Made by a program: the position numbers and the translations under genes. Below are positions 51,251 to 61,217 of a DNA stretch of 64,000 nucleotides, piece by piece. Under the pieces are notes generated by a model, which saw nothing but the letters and a program-made list of their open reading frames with translations, made no database searches and had not been told where the DNA came from. Source of the DNA: Lacibacter sp. H407 (GTDB lineage Bacteria; Bacteroidota; Bacteroidia; Chitinophagales; Chitinophagaceae); contig NZ_JBBKTU010000001.1 of assembly GCF_037892605.1 (NCBI RefSeq), forward strand, positions 2,356,001-2,420,000. Reading direction: 5' to 3'. Positions within the stretch are counted from its first letter, which is position 1, and the number at the start of each line of letters is the position of its first letter.

Positions 51251-52276
51251 ATGATGATGCGTTTAAAAACAACGGCGTTACTGCTGTTGACTGTTATTGT
51301 TTTTTCTTGTTCAAAGAAATCAAGTCCGGGTGGTAATACAGGCGGGCCGGTGAATCCACCGGTAGTTGTTCCTGTTACGCCATTGATCAGTTTGCCACAA
51401 GGTTGGAAGCTATCAACAACACTTGCTTCCAATTTTCCAACCGGTATTCAGGTATTTACATTTGATAGTTTATACAGTGGCAAAAAAGTAAAAGCGTTTT
51501 GTGTAGCATACGACAGTAAGAATACACAATTCGAATTCAAACCTGTTATGTCGGCCACAGCAAAAAAGCCAAGTGAGTTTTATACACAGGAAACAGGTAT
51601 TGTGTATGCCTGCATCAACGGTGGATTTTTTGGAGGCAATCAATCTTTCAGTTTAGTAAAGTACAACAATACCGTTTCATCAGCCAACATCAAAGTGTTG
51701 AACCGTACATACAACAACGTATCAACTCCGTATTATCCAACACGTGCTGCGTTTGGTGTTACAACTGCAGGCGTGCCATCTGTTGCATGGGTGTATAGTA
51801 TTGGAAGCGGAAATAATAATGTGTACAGTTATCCAACCGTGAGTCCAAATGCAGAAGGGTCGGCACCACAGCCTGTACCTGATGAAAATTTTCCAACTGG
51901 AGGAACTTCATGGAATACAGTAAGTGCAATTGGTGGTTCGCCCATGTTATTAAAAGCAGGCAATGTATCTATCACCGATGTGCAGGAACTCATCAGCATT
52001 AACAATACAACTTCACGTCCACGCTCAGCCATTGGTTATAATGCAAACGGAATTGTGTTGTTGCTCGCCATTGAAGGCGATAATACAACAGGAGGTTATG
52101 CCGGTTTAAATTTGAATGAACTGGCGAATCTGTTGAAGGATCTCAGTTGTACAGATGCTGTAAATTTGGATGGTGGCGGTTCCGCTTCACTGGTGATCGG
52201 TAACCAGCTTACAGTACGTCCGGGTGATGGAACAGAGCGTGCAGTAACAAGTGCAGTTTTGATCAAGCGCAAATAA
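51251..52276 (+). CDS. NAGPA-domain phosphodiester glycosidase lipoprotein
   Basis: 341 aa from the ATG at 51251; other starts are TTG 51248, ATG 51254 and ATG 51257. Lipobox VFSCSKK, Pro/Gly linker, then PF09992 domain with CINGGFFGG, RSAIGYN and VNLDGGGSASLV. Human NAGPA removes GlcNAc from GlcNAc-phospho-mannose; bacterial members cleave related phosphodiester-linked sugars. Together with GH92 this hints at phosphorylated mannose-rich or wall-type glycans. Confidence 0.85.
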   Translation: MMMRLKTTALLLLTVIVFSCSKKSSPGGNTGGPVNPPVVVPVTPLISLPQGWKLSTTLASNFPTGIQVFTFDSLYSGKKVKAFCVAYDSKNTQFEFKPVMSATAKKPSEFYTQETGIVYACINGGFFGGNQSFSLVKYNNTVSSANIKVLNRTYNNVSTPYYPTRAAFGVTTAGVPSVAWVYSIGSGNNNVYSYPTVSPNAEGSAPQPVPDENFPTGGTSWNTVSAIGGSPMLLKAGNVSITDVQELISINNTTSRPRSAIGYNANGIVLLLAIEGDNTTGGYAGLNLNELANLLKDLSCTDAVNLDGGGSASLVIGNQLTVRPGDGTERAVTSAVLIKRK

Positions 52277-52277
52277 A

Positions 52278-53438
52278 ATGAAGCAAATTGTTTTTGTATT
52301 GAGTTTATGTTGTTGCCAATTTGTGTTTGCACAAATGGCAAACACAGGTTTCTTCTTTGCATCAAATCAATGTCGTGACTCAGTTTCATTACAACTGCAA
52401 CAGCAAGTTGAACGAACGGTACAGCTTCCTTTGAACAATGATACCTATGATAACTGGATGGGCGCATATTGGGCAATGGAGTTGATGTTGTACAAGCCCA
52501 ACGTTTACACATCCATCATTCCAAAACAGATCAGCGAACTGCCAAACTTTGGCCCCGGTTTTCAACGTTCTTTTTTTGAAATGCTGTACACGCTTTATCC
52601 CGGTGAGTTCAATGAAGAAGTAAAAGCGGTATGGCAAAAACTGCGCTCCGATAAAGTAAAAGCAATGGCGCTGGAATACCTTGCTGCATCAAACGTGTTG
52701 GTGGATGTACATAAAGACGACGCATTTGTAAAGTCGGTTTATTTTCCAGCTTACAACTATGTGCGAAATAAATCATCGCAATCACTTCCTGCAAAGAGTT
52801 TGTTTCTGGATAGTTCTTTTCTCAATGGACAAACGGTGTTATGCAGCTTTCAATCAACCGACCGAAATAAACCCGGCTACCTGATGATACGCACAGCAGA
52901 TGGCCGTTGGCTTACGGATGAAAATGGAAAAGAAATTCGTTTCCCACAATTGGCACGTGCTATTAATAATCTTCCGTTTTATTTAACCAATGGCAATACG
53001 CCTCAAGGGTTGTATCGTATCAACGGATTTGATACGTCGGATAATAACTGGATCGGACCAACCACCAATCTGCAAATGTGTTTGCCATTTGAAAAAGCCA
53101 AACTGCCTTTTTTTGAGAAAGACACAATTTATCAAACGGTTTACGAAAAATTATTAGGCACATCATTGAATCAATACAACTCGTTGTGGGAAAGTTTCAC
53201 AGCAGGCAAGCTCGGTCGTACAGAAATTATTGCACACGGTACAACCATTGATCCTGCTTTTTATAAAAGCAAAACGTATTATCCCAATACCCCATCGTTG
53301 GGTTGCTTATGCAGTCCGGAGCTATGGAATGAAAAAGGAGAACGTATGTATAGTTCGCAGGCAGAGTGGATTTCAGTTGTGATGCAGTTGGAGCAACCGC
53401 CACGTTATTTAATTGTTGCAGATGTAAATGATCTTTGA
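52278..53438 (+). CDS. Secreted YkuD-like (L,D-transpeptidase fold) protein
   Basis: 386 aa with a signal peptide (LSLCCCQFVFAQ). The C-terminal 190 residues carry the marks of YkuD domains: NGNTPQGLYRI (about 239-249, cf. TPxGxF), then IIAHGTTIDP (His320, Gly321) and PSLGCLCSP (Ser340, Gly342, Cys343), the HG...S-x-G-C catalytic pattern. The N-terminal half is helical and unknown. The residue order is right, but the spacing before the Cys (20 residues) and the missing Arg after GC make it a divergent member. Overlaps nothing; 2 bases from its convergent neighbour. Confidence 0.55.
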   Translation: MKQIVFVLSLCCCQFVFAQMANTGFFFASNQCRDSVSLQLQQQVERTVQLPLNNDTYDNWMGAYWAMELMLYKPNVYTSIIPKQISELPNFGPGFQRSFFEMLYTLYPGEFNEEVKAVWQKLRSDKVKAMALEYLAASNVLVDVHKDDAFVKSVYFPAYNYVRNKSSQSLPAKSLFLDSSFLNGQTVLCSFQSTDRNKPGYLMIRTADGRWLTDENGKEIRFPQLARAINNLPFYLTNGNTPQGLYRINGFDTSDNNWIGPTTNLQMCLPFEKAKLPFFEKDTIYQTVYEKLLGTSLNQYNSLWESFTAGKLGRTEIIAHGTTIDPAFYKSKTYYPNTPSLGCLCSPELWNEKGERMYSSQAEWISVVMQLEQPPRYLIVADVNDL

Positions 53439-53440
53439 GC

Positions 53441-56335
53441 CTAATCTTCTTTATGCAACTGTATCAAATAATCAAACAGGTTTGTTTCGGTACCAATGCC
53501 TAATTTTTTTCGCAACCTGTAACGGCTGATCTCTACACCACGTACCGATATATTCATCAGCTGGGCAATTTCTTTGGTGCTTAAATTCATACGCAGGTAA
53601 GCACAAAGTTTTATCTCGTTGTTGGTAATCGAAGGATGTGTTTCTTTTAAGCTTACAATAAAATCGCTATGTACTTTATCAAAGTGTTTGGTGAAGTTTT
53701 CCCACTCTTTATCCATGTTGTCATCTTCGCCTAACGATTTCATCATCTTTTTCAATTCACTGATGGCTTGCGGATTGTCCGATACTTTCATTACATGCGC
53801 CAATTCTGCCTTGATCTTTGTAAGCAGCTCACCTTTTTTTACAAGATGCATGGCAGATGATGCCAACTCGGAGTTTTTAAAGTTGATCTCCACTTCCAGT
53901 TTTTCATTGCGCAGCGTTACCAATTCGCTTTCTGTTTTGTTCAACTCCAGTTCATGAATATAACGCAAACGCTTTTGCTCCTCTTCATACTTTGCCTGCT
54001 GCTGTTCAAACTTTTTCTGTTGCCAGCTAAAGAGTGAATACACACCAGCTCCAAACAGTAGTACATAAATAATATAGGCCCATGTTGTTTGATACCAGGG
54101 CGGAAGCATTTTAAACGCATACACTGCAGGCGCCGATTCGTTACCAAGATTGTTCCGCACTTTTACTTCGAAACTATAATTGCCTGCCGGAAGATTGGTG
54201 TATTCTTTCTCTGTACGTTTGGTCCATTCACTCCATTCTTTTTCAAAACCGGTAAGCCGGTAGCTGTATTCTAAATTGGGTTGCAATCCAAACAACGGCG
54301 ATGCAAATTCAAGACGGATCGTTCTCCATTTATTTTTTATAGAAGGAACAGCCGCTGCATCCTGCACTTGTTTTTCATTTACATTTTTAAAGTAACCACC
54401 AAACAATAAACTGTCGCCTTGGCTGATGATGCGTACTGCCCGGATTTGTACCTGCAGGTTGGGAGCAGTTGCTTTATACTTTTCATAGTTAATATGAAAG
54501 AAACCTTTTTCACCACCAAGAAAGATATTGTTCTCGTTCACCGGATAAATAAATTCAAACCCACTCAGCATTTTATTGTTGAGCTCCGGTAAATAAATAA
54601 CGGTTGGCTCTTTTCCCGACAGATCAATTACGCCTAATGTCTTTTCATGAATGAACCAGATGTTACCTGTGGCATCTTCTTTTAAATAGCGGATGCTTTG
54701 ATCGCCAAGTATGTTTTTATAAAAAGCAGATGGCTCAAATTTTTTGCTGCCTTTATTGAATGAGTAAACGCCTTTCTCTGTTGCAATAACGATTTCGTTC
54801 TTTACTTTATAAACATGATTGTTTAAAATTGATGGAAGTCCATGCTGATCGGTATAAGTTGTAATGCTGAACGATCCATTGTTTTTTTGTTCAAGTTCGT
54901 AGACACCATGATATGGATGCGACACCCAGATATGGTCATTCTCATCGATGGTTACAAAACGAGACGATTCAATAAAGTCGGGCACCTCTCGAGTTGGAAC
55001 GAATTGCTGATTCTTAAAATCAAAATACTGCAGGCTACGGTAATTCCCTGCAATGATCTGCGAAGCAGGAAACGTAGTTGATAAAGGCACAAAGTTCCAA
55101 AAGCCTGGGTTGCTTGAAAATTGTACAGCAGTATTGTTATTGATCACAAACGCTCCTTCATGATGGCCAAGCAATAATTGGTCATTGATCTCAGCCAATC
55201 CCCATGTTTGTCCTTTGGTATTGGCAACGGGTGAAAAGATTCCTTTGCTGAAACTGAGATCTTTCATTGGCTGCAGCGGTACACTGAACAATCCGTTCGA
55301 GGTGCCGGTAAACAACCGATCTTTATAAATGATTGCAGCATAGCCGGAGCCATCCTGTTGAAATGGAGTGATGTGTTTGATGGCGCTGTTGTATGCAATA
55401 AAATCAATGCCATTATCAAGCCCAAGCCAAAGGTTTTGTTGATTGTCTAAGAAAATGCTCAACACATTATTATTCTGCAGACCTTCTGTTTTTGAAAAGC
55501 TTTGGATGATGTTTCCTTTCCAGTCGGTAACATACACACCGCCGCTGCTGGTAGCAAGTGCTACCCAATCCTTATTAATAGTAGTAGCTGCATAGATCCG
55601 TTCGTTTTCAAACCGGGTTGTATTGGGTGATCCAACTTTGGAAATAGTATTGGAGGCCAGCAGGAACAACCCATTCTTTAAGGTTGTGATCAGTACGCTG
55701 TCCTTTGCACCGGGTAAAATGGCAGTTACCGGATCGCCTGCAGGAAGTGTACTTGTAACCGATAATGGGATCATTGCATTGTTTTCAAACTGCATGAGCC
55801 CGGCTTTAAAATCGTGGGCAAACAGTTTTCCGTTGCAAATGCCGAGGTACGACCATTCCTGAATTGAACGGAAGGTGGCAAAAGCCCCATTCGTGAATTT
55901 GAAGATCCGGTTAGCTGTGCGGAAAAAAATATCTTTTTTATAGGCCACAATATCCCATACATCACCAAAGGATTGATCTTTTGACGGAATGGCCGCATTT
56001 AAGGGATGATAGGTTAAACGGCCATTGGATGCGGGAGAGAAATAACCCAGCTCATCCTGGCCGCCCACATATATTTTATTATCGGGACCTATTTCAACAG
56101 AGCGTACAATGGTTCGGTTCGGGAGTGGGTAAAGGGTCCAGAAGCGGCCATCAAAACTTAACAGCCCTTCATTATTGGCTACATAGATGATGCCGTTTGC
56201 ATCCTGCTTAATGTCCCAACTTTGCAAGCCCGCCGCATAAGATTGTTTGGAATAATTGATCACATCGGGCAAACCAATACTGTTTTGACCCAAGAGGTAC
56301 AACGGAAGGCAAAAAAATAGCAGCAATTTCTTCAT
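53441..56335 (-). CDS. Membrane-anchored triple-Tyr/LuxR-type regulator
   Basis: 964 aa from the ATG at 56335. Signal peptide, two-component-regulator propeller repeats over about 25-720 (repeated GIIYVANNEGLL- and NQNLWLGLDNGI-like blades), a Y_Y_Y domain (about 725-795, LEYSYRLTGFEKEWSEW), one membrane helix (TWAYIIYVLLFGAGVYSL), a coiled coil and a C-terminal LuxR-type HTH (LSTKEIAQLMNISVRGVEISRYRLRKKL). There is no kinase or receiver domain: one chain senses in the periplasm and binds DNA in the cytosol, like SusR-type regulators. It is divergent from the second susC. Confidence 0.9.
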   Translation of the reverse strand: MKKLLLFFCLPLYLLGQNSIGLPDVINYSKQSYAAGLQSWDIKQDANGIIYVANNEGLLSFDGRFWTLYPLPNRTIVRSVEIGPDNKIYVGGQDELGYFSPASNGRLTYHPLNAAIPSKDQSFGDVWDIVAYKKDIFFRTANRIFKFTNGAFATFRSIQEWSYLGICNGKLFAHDFKAGLMQFENNAMIPLSVTSTLPAGDPVTAILPGAKDSVLITTLKNGLFLLASNTISKVGSPNTTRFENERIYAATTINKDWVALATSSGGVYVTDWKGNIIQSFSKTEGLQNNNVLSIFLDNQQNLWLGLDNGIDFIAYNSAIKHITPFQQDGSGYAAIIYKDRLFTGTSNGLFSVPLQPMKDLSFSKGIFSPVANTKGQTWGLAEINDQLLLGHHEGAFVINNNTAVQFSSNPGFWNFVPLSTTFPASQIIAGNYRSLQYFDFKNQQFVPTREVPDFIESSRFVTIDENDHIWVSHPYHGVYELEQKNNGSFSITTYTDQHGLPSILNNHVYKVKNEIVIATEKGVYSFNKGSKKFEPSAFYKNILGDQSIRYLKEDATGNIWFIHEKTLGVIDLSGKEPTVIYLPELNNKMLSGFEFIYPVNENNIFLGGEKGFFHINYEKYKATAPNLQVQIRAVRIISQGDSLLFGGYFKNVNEKQVQDAAAVPSIKNKWRTIRLEFASPLFGLQPNLEYSYRLTGFEKEWSEWTKRTEKEYTNLPAGNYSFEVKVRNNLGNESAPAVYAFKMLPPWYQTTWAYIIYVLLFGAGVYSLFSWQQKKFEQQQAKYEEEQKRLRYIHELELNKTESELVTLRNEKLEVEINFKNSELASSAMHLVKKGELLTKIKAELAHVMKVSDNPQAISELKKMMKSLGEDDNMDKEWENFTKHFDKVHSDFIVSLKETHPSITNNEIKLCAYLRMNLSTKEIAQLMNISVRGVEISRYRLRKKLGIGTETNLFDYLIQLHKED

Positions 56336-56376
56336 CGCAGGCAATGCAATTAGAAAGTGAAAGTAACATTTTTCTT

Positions 56377-56489
56377 TTGATGTAGTAATGATGTAGTGTA
56401 AAGCTATTGATAATCAATATATTGAATTTATTGATGTAGTAATGATGGGGCTGATTATTTCTTATCTGTAGTGGAGTAGTGTAGTTTTA
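56377..56489 (+). promoter_or_regulatory. Direct-repeat operators and promoter of the second susC
   Basis: A 17-base unit TTGATGTAGTAATGATG is present exactly at 56377-56393 and 56431-56447. Inside it GATGTAGT recurs with an 11-bp period (56379 and 56390; third copy at 56433). TAGTTTTA (56482-56489) is a -7-like element 49 bases before susC. A palindrome ATTGATAATCAAT lies between (56406-56418). Probable binding sites of the divergent LuxR-type regulator. Confidence 0.6.
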
Positions 56490-56537
56490 AGTTCTCAATT
56501 CCCTTCGATTATATTAATTAACTAAAACGATTGCTTT

Positions 56538-59500
56538 ATGAAATGTAAGAACACAATTCTGTGTCTTGTAATTCTCCTCGGCACTTTTCTACAGCCTGCT
56601 TTCGCACAGAATCTTTCTGTAACCGGAAGCGTAACAAACAAAGGAAACGGTGAAGCCCTTGTGGGTGCCACTATTCTGGTGGAAGGCACAGCCACTTCCA
56701 CACTCACCGATGCCAGTGGCCGTTTCGCCATTCAGGCATCCAGAGGATCGGTGCTGGTAGTCTCCTATATTGGAATGACAACTTACCGCTACACCGTTAC
56801 CGGTGCAACTGCCGACATCCAACTGGAAGAAAGCGGTAGCGCTGATCTGGGTGAAGTGATTGTAGTAGGGTACGGTACCCAACGGGTAACCAAAGTATCC
56901 GGTGCCATTTCAACCATTAAGGCCGCCGACATTGAAAAGCTGAAACCCGTTCGTACGGAAGAAGCTTTGCAGGGAAGGGCCTCCGGTGTAAACGTGATCC
57001 AAAGTGGTTCACCCGGTTCAAAACCAACGGTACTCATCCGTGGTATTCCTTCGTTCTCCGGTACTGACCCCGTAGTAATTATTGATGGTGTACCGCAAAC
57101 ATTAACCGATTTCAACTCCATCAACCCGGTTGATATTGAATCGATCAACGTTTTAAAAGATGCTGCCACTACCGCTATTTATGGTGTGAAAGGTGGTAAC
57201 GGTGTAATTGTGGTTACAACAAAATCGGGCCGCAAAAACCAAAAAACGGAGATCAGCTTCAGTACCAACTATGGTGTGCAGCAGGTAATGAATAAAATTG
57301 GTGTATTAAATGCCACCGAATACGCAGCTATGGTTAATGAAGGAAGTGTTACCGCAGGTGGCAACCTTATTTTTCCTGACCTGAGTACTGTTGGCGTTGG
57401 TACCAATTGGCAGGATCAGGTATTTAAAAACGCAACGTTTCAAACACATTCAGTTTCTGCCCGTGGCGGTAGCGATAAAATGTCGTTCTTCCTTTCGGGT
57501 GGATATACCAATCAAGGTGGTATTGTAGGTGGTAACGATAAATCAAGATTTAACCGTGGTAACCTTACTGCCAACCTGAGTTTCAATCTTACATCAAAAC
57601 TCAAATTCATTCTCAATACAACAGGAGTGTTACTTGATTCAAGAGGTATTCAGGAAAACTCATTCAACAGTGTATTGGGTAGTGCGTTGAATTTTGATCC
57701 TACCGTATCTGTTTTAAATACAGATCCGAACTCCGTTGGTAAATACGGATACAGTAACTTGTTGTTATCAGAAATATTCAACCCGCTTACAAAACTGGAG
57801 AATACCTATAATAAGAATGTAGGGAACAAACTCTATGGTAAGTTTGAATTGCAATACGAGGTGATCAAAAATCTTACACTTACTTCCCGTTTTGGTTATA
57901 CCAAATACGATGGTAACGCAAAGAGTTTTACACCACTTGTATTCTATGGTCCGCTGAATGTTGAAAATTCAATGGATGCAGCAGGTAATCAAATTGCAGG
58001 TCGTTTCAACAGTGTATCACACGAAAAAACCAGCAACTTCAACTATACATGGGAAACATTTGGTAACTATAATTTTACAGTAGCCAACGATCATAATTTT
58101 GAAACAGTAGCGGGTGTATCGGTTGCAAAAACTTCGGGTAATGCAGCAGGTGCAAGTCGCCAGGATGTTCCGTTCAACTCATGGGAGTTTGCTGATTTTA
58201 CAGCAGCAACCGGAAACAATACCGCAACCAATTCAAACGCTGTAGCCGGTTACTATTATCAATACTTCCGTCGTAACCTTTCTTACTTTGGTCGTGTTAA
58301 CTACGATTACCAAAGTAAATACCTTGCATCATTCACCGCACGTCGTGATGGTTCGTATGCATTTGGTTCAGATAATAAGTTTGCTAACTTCTTATCCGGT
58401 TCATTGGGTTGGGTAGTTTCCAGTGAAGATTTTTTCAATTCAAATTTTATTGATTACCTGAAGATCAGAGGAAGCTATGGTTCAATTGGTAACGAAAATG
58501 TAAGCCCTCAGTTTGTAGGTATTGTTACCGGTGGACCAAGCTATGGCCCAACTGCTAACAGTAACGGTTATACGTTCAACGATGTTTTTTATCCGGGTTC
58601 AACAGTAGGTTCTGCTGCTAACAACGCATTGCGTTGGGAAAAGCAGTTGCAAATGAATGTTGGATTTGATATGACATTCTTTAAAAAGAAATTCTCTTTA
58701 TCAGCTGACTATTTCCAGAAGAATGTAGATGGTTTGTTATTTACACCTTCTGCTTCGTTCTATCTCGGTACAGTTCCTATTCCAACAGCCAATATCGGTT
58801 CTACATCAAGCAGAGGTGTTGACTTAACATTGAGCTATACAGAAGTTATAGGGAAAGATTTCCGTTTAAATACATCGTTCGCATTTACAACAGCGAAAAA
58901 TGAAGTAACGGAAACAAACAGCGATGGTACTGCAAAGATCCTTGGCGGTTACTATTTCAACGGCCAATCACAAAGCGTAACTGTTTTTGAAAAAGGATTT
59001 ACACCTGGTTATTTCTATGGTTACAAAACAAATGGTTTGTTCCAGACATTTGATGAAATTTCAAAGGCTCCAGTACAAAATGGTGCACAACCCGGTGATA
59101 TCCGTTATGTGGATGTTAATGGTGATGGTATTATTAATGCAGATGACCAAACCAAGATCGGTGATCCTTTCCCTGATTTTACATTGGGTTGGAACCTCGG
59201 TCTCGAGTATAAAAATTTCGACTTCAACATGTTCACCTATGCGTCTGTTGGAAATGATATTTACAGAGCATACGAGCGCAACGCTAACTTCTCTAACAAA
59301 TTCAGAGATGTGTTAGGCCGCTGGACAGGTGCAGGCACTACGAACGATGCACGTACACCACGCTACTCGTTTACAGATGCTAACAGCAATATCCGTGTAT
59401 CTGAAAGATATGTGGAAGATGGTTCGTTTGTAAAGATCAAGAACCTGCAGCTTGGTTACACATTACCTGCAACCGTTGGAAAGAAAGCATTCAAAAGTCT

Positions 59501-59654
59501 GCGTTTATACGTGCAGGTAAGGAATGCATTTACGTTCACAAAATATACAGGATTTGATCCGGAGATCGCTGGTGGTATTCTTGATACCGGTGTTGATCGT
59601 GGTGCTTATCCGCAGGCCAGAACCTTTTCTTTTGGTCTCGACATCAAACTATAA
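56538..59654 (+). CDS. SusC/RagA TonB-dependent transporter, second copy
   Basis: 1038 aa. Signal peptide ending PAFAQ, carboxypeptidase-like domain (LSVTGSVTNKGNGEALVGATI), VIVVGYGTQRVTKVSG, plug DAATTAIYGVKGGNGVIVV and a barrel ending SFGLDIKL. Only moderately similar to the SusC at 37300. Forms the uptake complex with the SusD that starts 24 bases downstream. Confidence 0.93.
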   Translation: MKCKNTILCLVILLGTFLQPAFAQNLSVTGSVTNKGNGEALVGATILVEGTATSTLTDASGRFAIQASRGSVLVVSYIGMTTYRYTVTGATADIQLEESGSADLGEVIVVGYGTQRVTKVSGAISTIKAADIEKLKPVRTEEALQGRASGVNVIQSGSPGSKPTVLIRGIPSFSGTDPVVIIDGVPQTLTDFNSINPVDIESINVLKDAATTAIYGVKGGNGVIVVTTKSGRKNQKTEISFSTNYGVQQVMNKIGVLNATEYAAMVNEGSVTAGGNLIFPDLSTVGVGTNWQDQVFKNATFQTHSVSARGGSDKMSFFLSGGYTNQGGIVGGNDKSRFNRGNLTANLSFNLTSKLKFILNTTGVLLDSRGIQENSFNSVLGSALNFDPTVSVLNTDPNSVGKYGYSNLLLSEIFNPLTKLENTYNKNVGNKLYGKFELQYEVIKNLTLTSRFGYTKYDGNAKSFTPLVFYGPLNVENSMDAAGNQIAGRFNSVSHEKTSNFNYTWETFGNYNFTVANDHNFETVAGVSVAKTSGNAAGASRQDVPFNSWEFADFTAATGNNTATNSNAVAGYYYQYFRRNLSYFGRVNYDYQSKYLASFTARRDGSYAFGSDNKFANFLSGSLGWVVSSEDFFNSNFIDYLKIRGSYGSIGNENVSPQFVGIVTGGPSYGPTANSNGYTFNDVFYPGSTVGSAANNALRWEKQLQMNVGFDMTFFKKKFSLSADYFQKNVDGLLFTPSASFYLGTVPIPTANIGSTSSRGVDLTLSYTEVIGKDFRLNTSFAFTTAKNEVTETNSDGTAKILGGYYFNGQSQSVTVFEKGFTPGYFYGYKTNGLFQTFDEISKAPVQNGAQPGDIRYVDVNGDGIINADDQTKIGDPFPDFTLGWNLGLEYKNFDFNMFTYASVGNDIYRAYERNANFSNKFRDVLGRWTGAGTTNDARTPRYSFTDANSNIRVSERYVEDGSFVKIKNLQLGYTLPATVGKKAFKSLRLYVQVRNAFTFTKYTGFDPEIAGGILDTGVDRGAYPQARTFSFGLDIKL

Positions 59655-59678
59655 TCTTCCATCAAAACAATTATAACA

Positions 59679-61190
59679 ATGAAGAAGATAACGATAAATA
59701 TAGCAAGCCTGTTTCTGCTGACGCTTTTGTTAGCCTCCTGTAAAAAGTGGGTTGATTACAATCCACGTGAAGATTTCAGAATTACAGAACTGGATTACCT
59801 GGCATCAGAATCTGATTACCGCACTATGGCCGTGAGTGTGTACACTCCGCTGCAATGGATCAACCAGGTTGTACCAATTGGCGATATCGCATCAGACAAT
59901 GCCGTGAGCGGTGGCGAAAATGCATCGGATGTATTGGCGCTGCAACAGATCGATGATTATTCGCATACGCCCGTAAATTCAGCTTTAACAGAAATATGGT
60001 CATCGGCATACGAAGGTGTGAACCGTGCCAATTACATGACACAATACAAAGACAAAAATCCAGCCGGCGGAACAGTTGATTTTGCAGGCAAGGATGCATT
60101 GTATGGTGAAGTGTATTTTATTCGTGCTTATTACTACTTCACACTGGTGAAAATGTTTGGCGATGTGCCGTTGTTTGTTGACAGACGTTTAGGCCTCACC
60201 GACAGCAAAACACTACAGCGTTCACCCAAAGCAGAAGTGTATGCGCAAATTGAGAAAGATCTCACCGCTGCCATTGCTGCTTTGCCTGCAGTGCAACAAC
60301 AAAAAGGACGGATTACAAAATATGCCGCACAGGCATTGATGGGTAAAGTGTTGATCTATCAGGGTAAATTTGATGCAGCAGCACCTATTCTTGAAAGCAT
60401 TATTACTGCCAATGCATTTTCATTGGTAACTGATTTTGCATCGATGTATTTGTTTACTGGCGAGAATGGTCCTGAAAGTGTATTTGAAATTCAGTATTCC
60501 AATACTTCACCTTATTACAATTGGGCTGGTTATAACAGAGGTCAAGGCAATTATGCAGTTCAGCAATGTGGTGTAAGAGGATTGAATGGTACGGGTGCAA
60601 TGCCGTATGCAGCCGGCTGGAGTACAAATCTTCCAACACAAAATCTTGCTAATGCATATACAGCAGGCGATAAACGCAAAGCTGTAACAGTATTGGATAT
60701 TGAAGCATATAAAACTGCAAACCCTGCATTGAATATTACTTACCAGGTTGCACCATACAAGAACACAGGGTTATACAACCAGAAATATTTGCCACGTAAA
60801 GGTGAAACAAGTGGTCAGTTGGAATTAAACTATACCAATAATTTCCGCATCATACGTTTTGCAGAAGTATTGTTACTGGCAGCAGAAGCATTTAACCGTT
60901 CTTCAACGCCAAATGATACAAAAGCACAAACCTATTTGAACCGTGTACGTCAACGTGCATTTGGTGACAACCTGCATGATATTACTGCAACCGGTACTGC
61001 ATTGCGCCAGGCTATCTGGGACGAACGCAGATTGGAGTTGGGTATGGAAGGCGATCGCTTTTTTGATCTTGTTCGTACAGGACAGGCACCCACAAAGATC
61101 ACCGGTTTTCAGGCAGGCAAACATGAAGTGTTTCCGATCCCTCAACAGGAAGTTACTATTTCAGGCTTAAGTCAAAACAGCGGATATTAA
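59679..61190 (+). CDS. SusD/RagB surface glycan-binding lipoprotein, second copy
   Basis: 503 aa. Lipobox LLLASCKK (Cys21), TPR-type N-half with EVYFIRAYYYFTLVKMFGDVPLF and C-terminal LNRVRQRAFGDN...ERRLELGMEGDRFFDLVRTG. About 90 residues shorter than the first SusD. It is followed closely by a PKD-type lipoprotein, the usual SusE-like place. Confidence 0.93.
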   Translation: MKKITINIASLFLLTLLLASCKKWVDYNPREDFRITELDYLASESDYRTMAVSVYTPLQWINQVVPIGDIASDNAVSGGENASDVLALQQIDDYSHTPVNSALTEIWSSAYEGVNRANYMTQYKDKNPAGGTVDFAGKDALYGEVYFIRAYYYFTLVKMFGDVPLFVDRRLGLTDSKTLQRSPKAEVYAQIEKDLTAAIAALPAVQQQKGRITKYAAQALMGKVLIYQGKFDAAAPILESIITANAFSLVTDFASMYLFTGENGPESVFEIQYSNTSPYYNWAGYNRGQGNYAVQQCGVRGLNGTGAMPYAAGWSTNLPTQNLANAYTAGDKRKAVTVLDIEAYKTANPALNITYQVAPYKNTGLYNQKYLPRKGETSGQLELNYTNNFRIIRFAEVLLLAAEAFNRSSTPNDTKAQTYLNRVRQRAFGDNLHDITATGTALRQAIWDERRLELGMEGDRFFDLVRTGQAPTKITGFQAGKHEVFPIPQQEVTISGLSQNSGY

Positions 61191-61217
61191 TTCCAACACA
61201 TTAAAAAACTGAAGATC

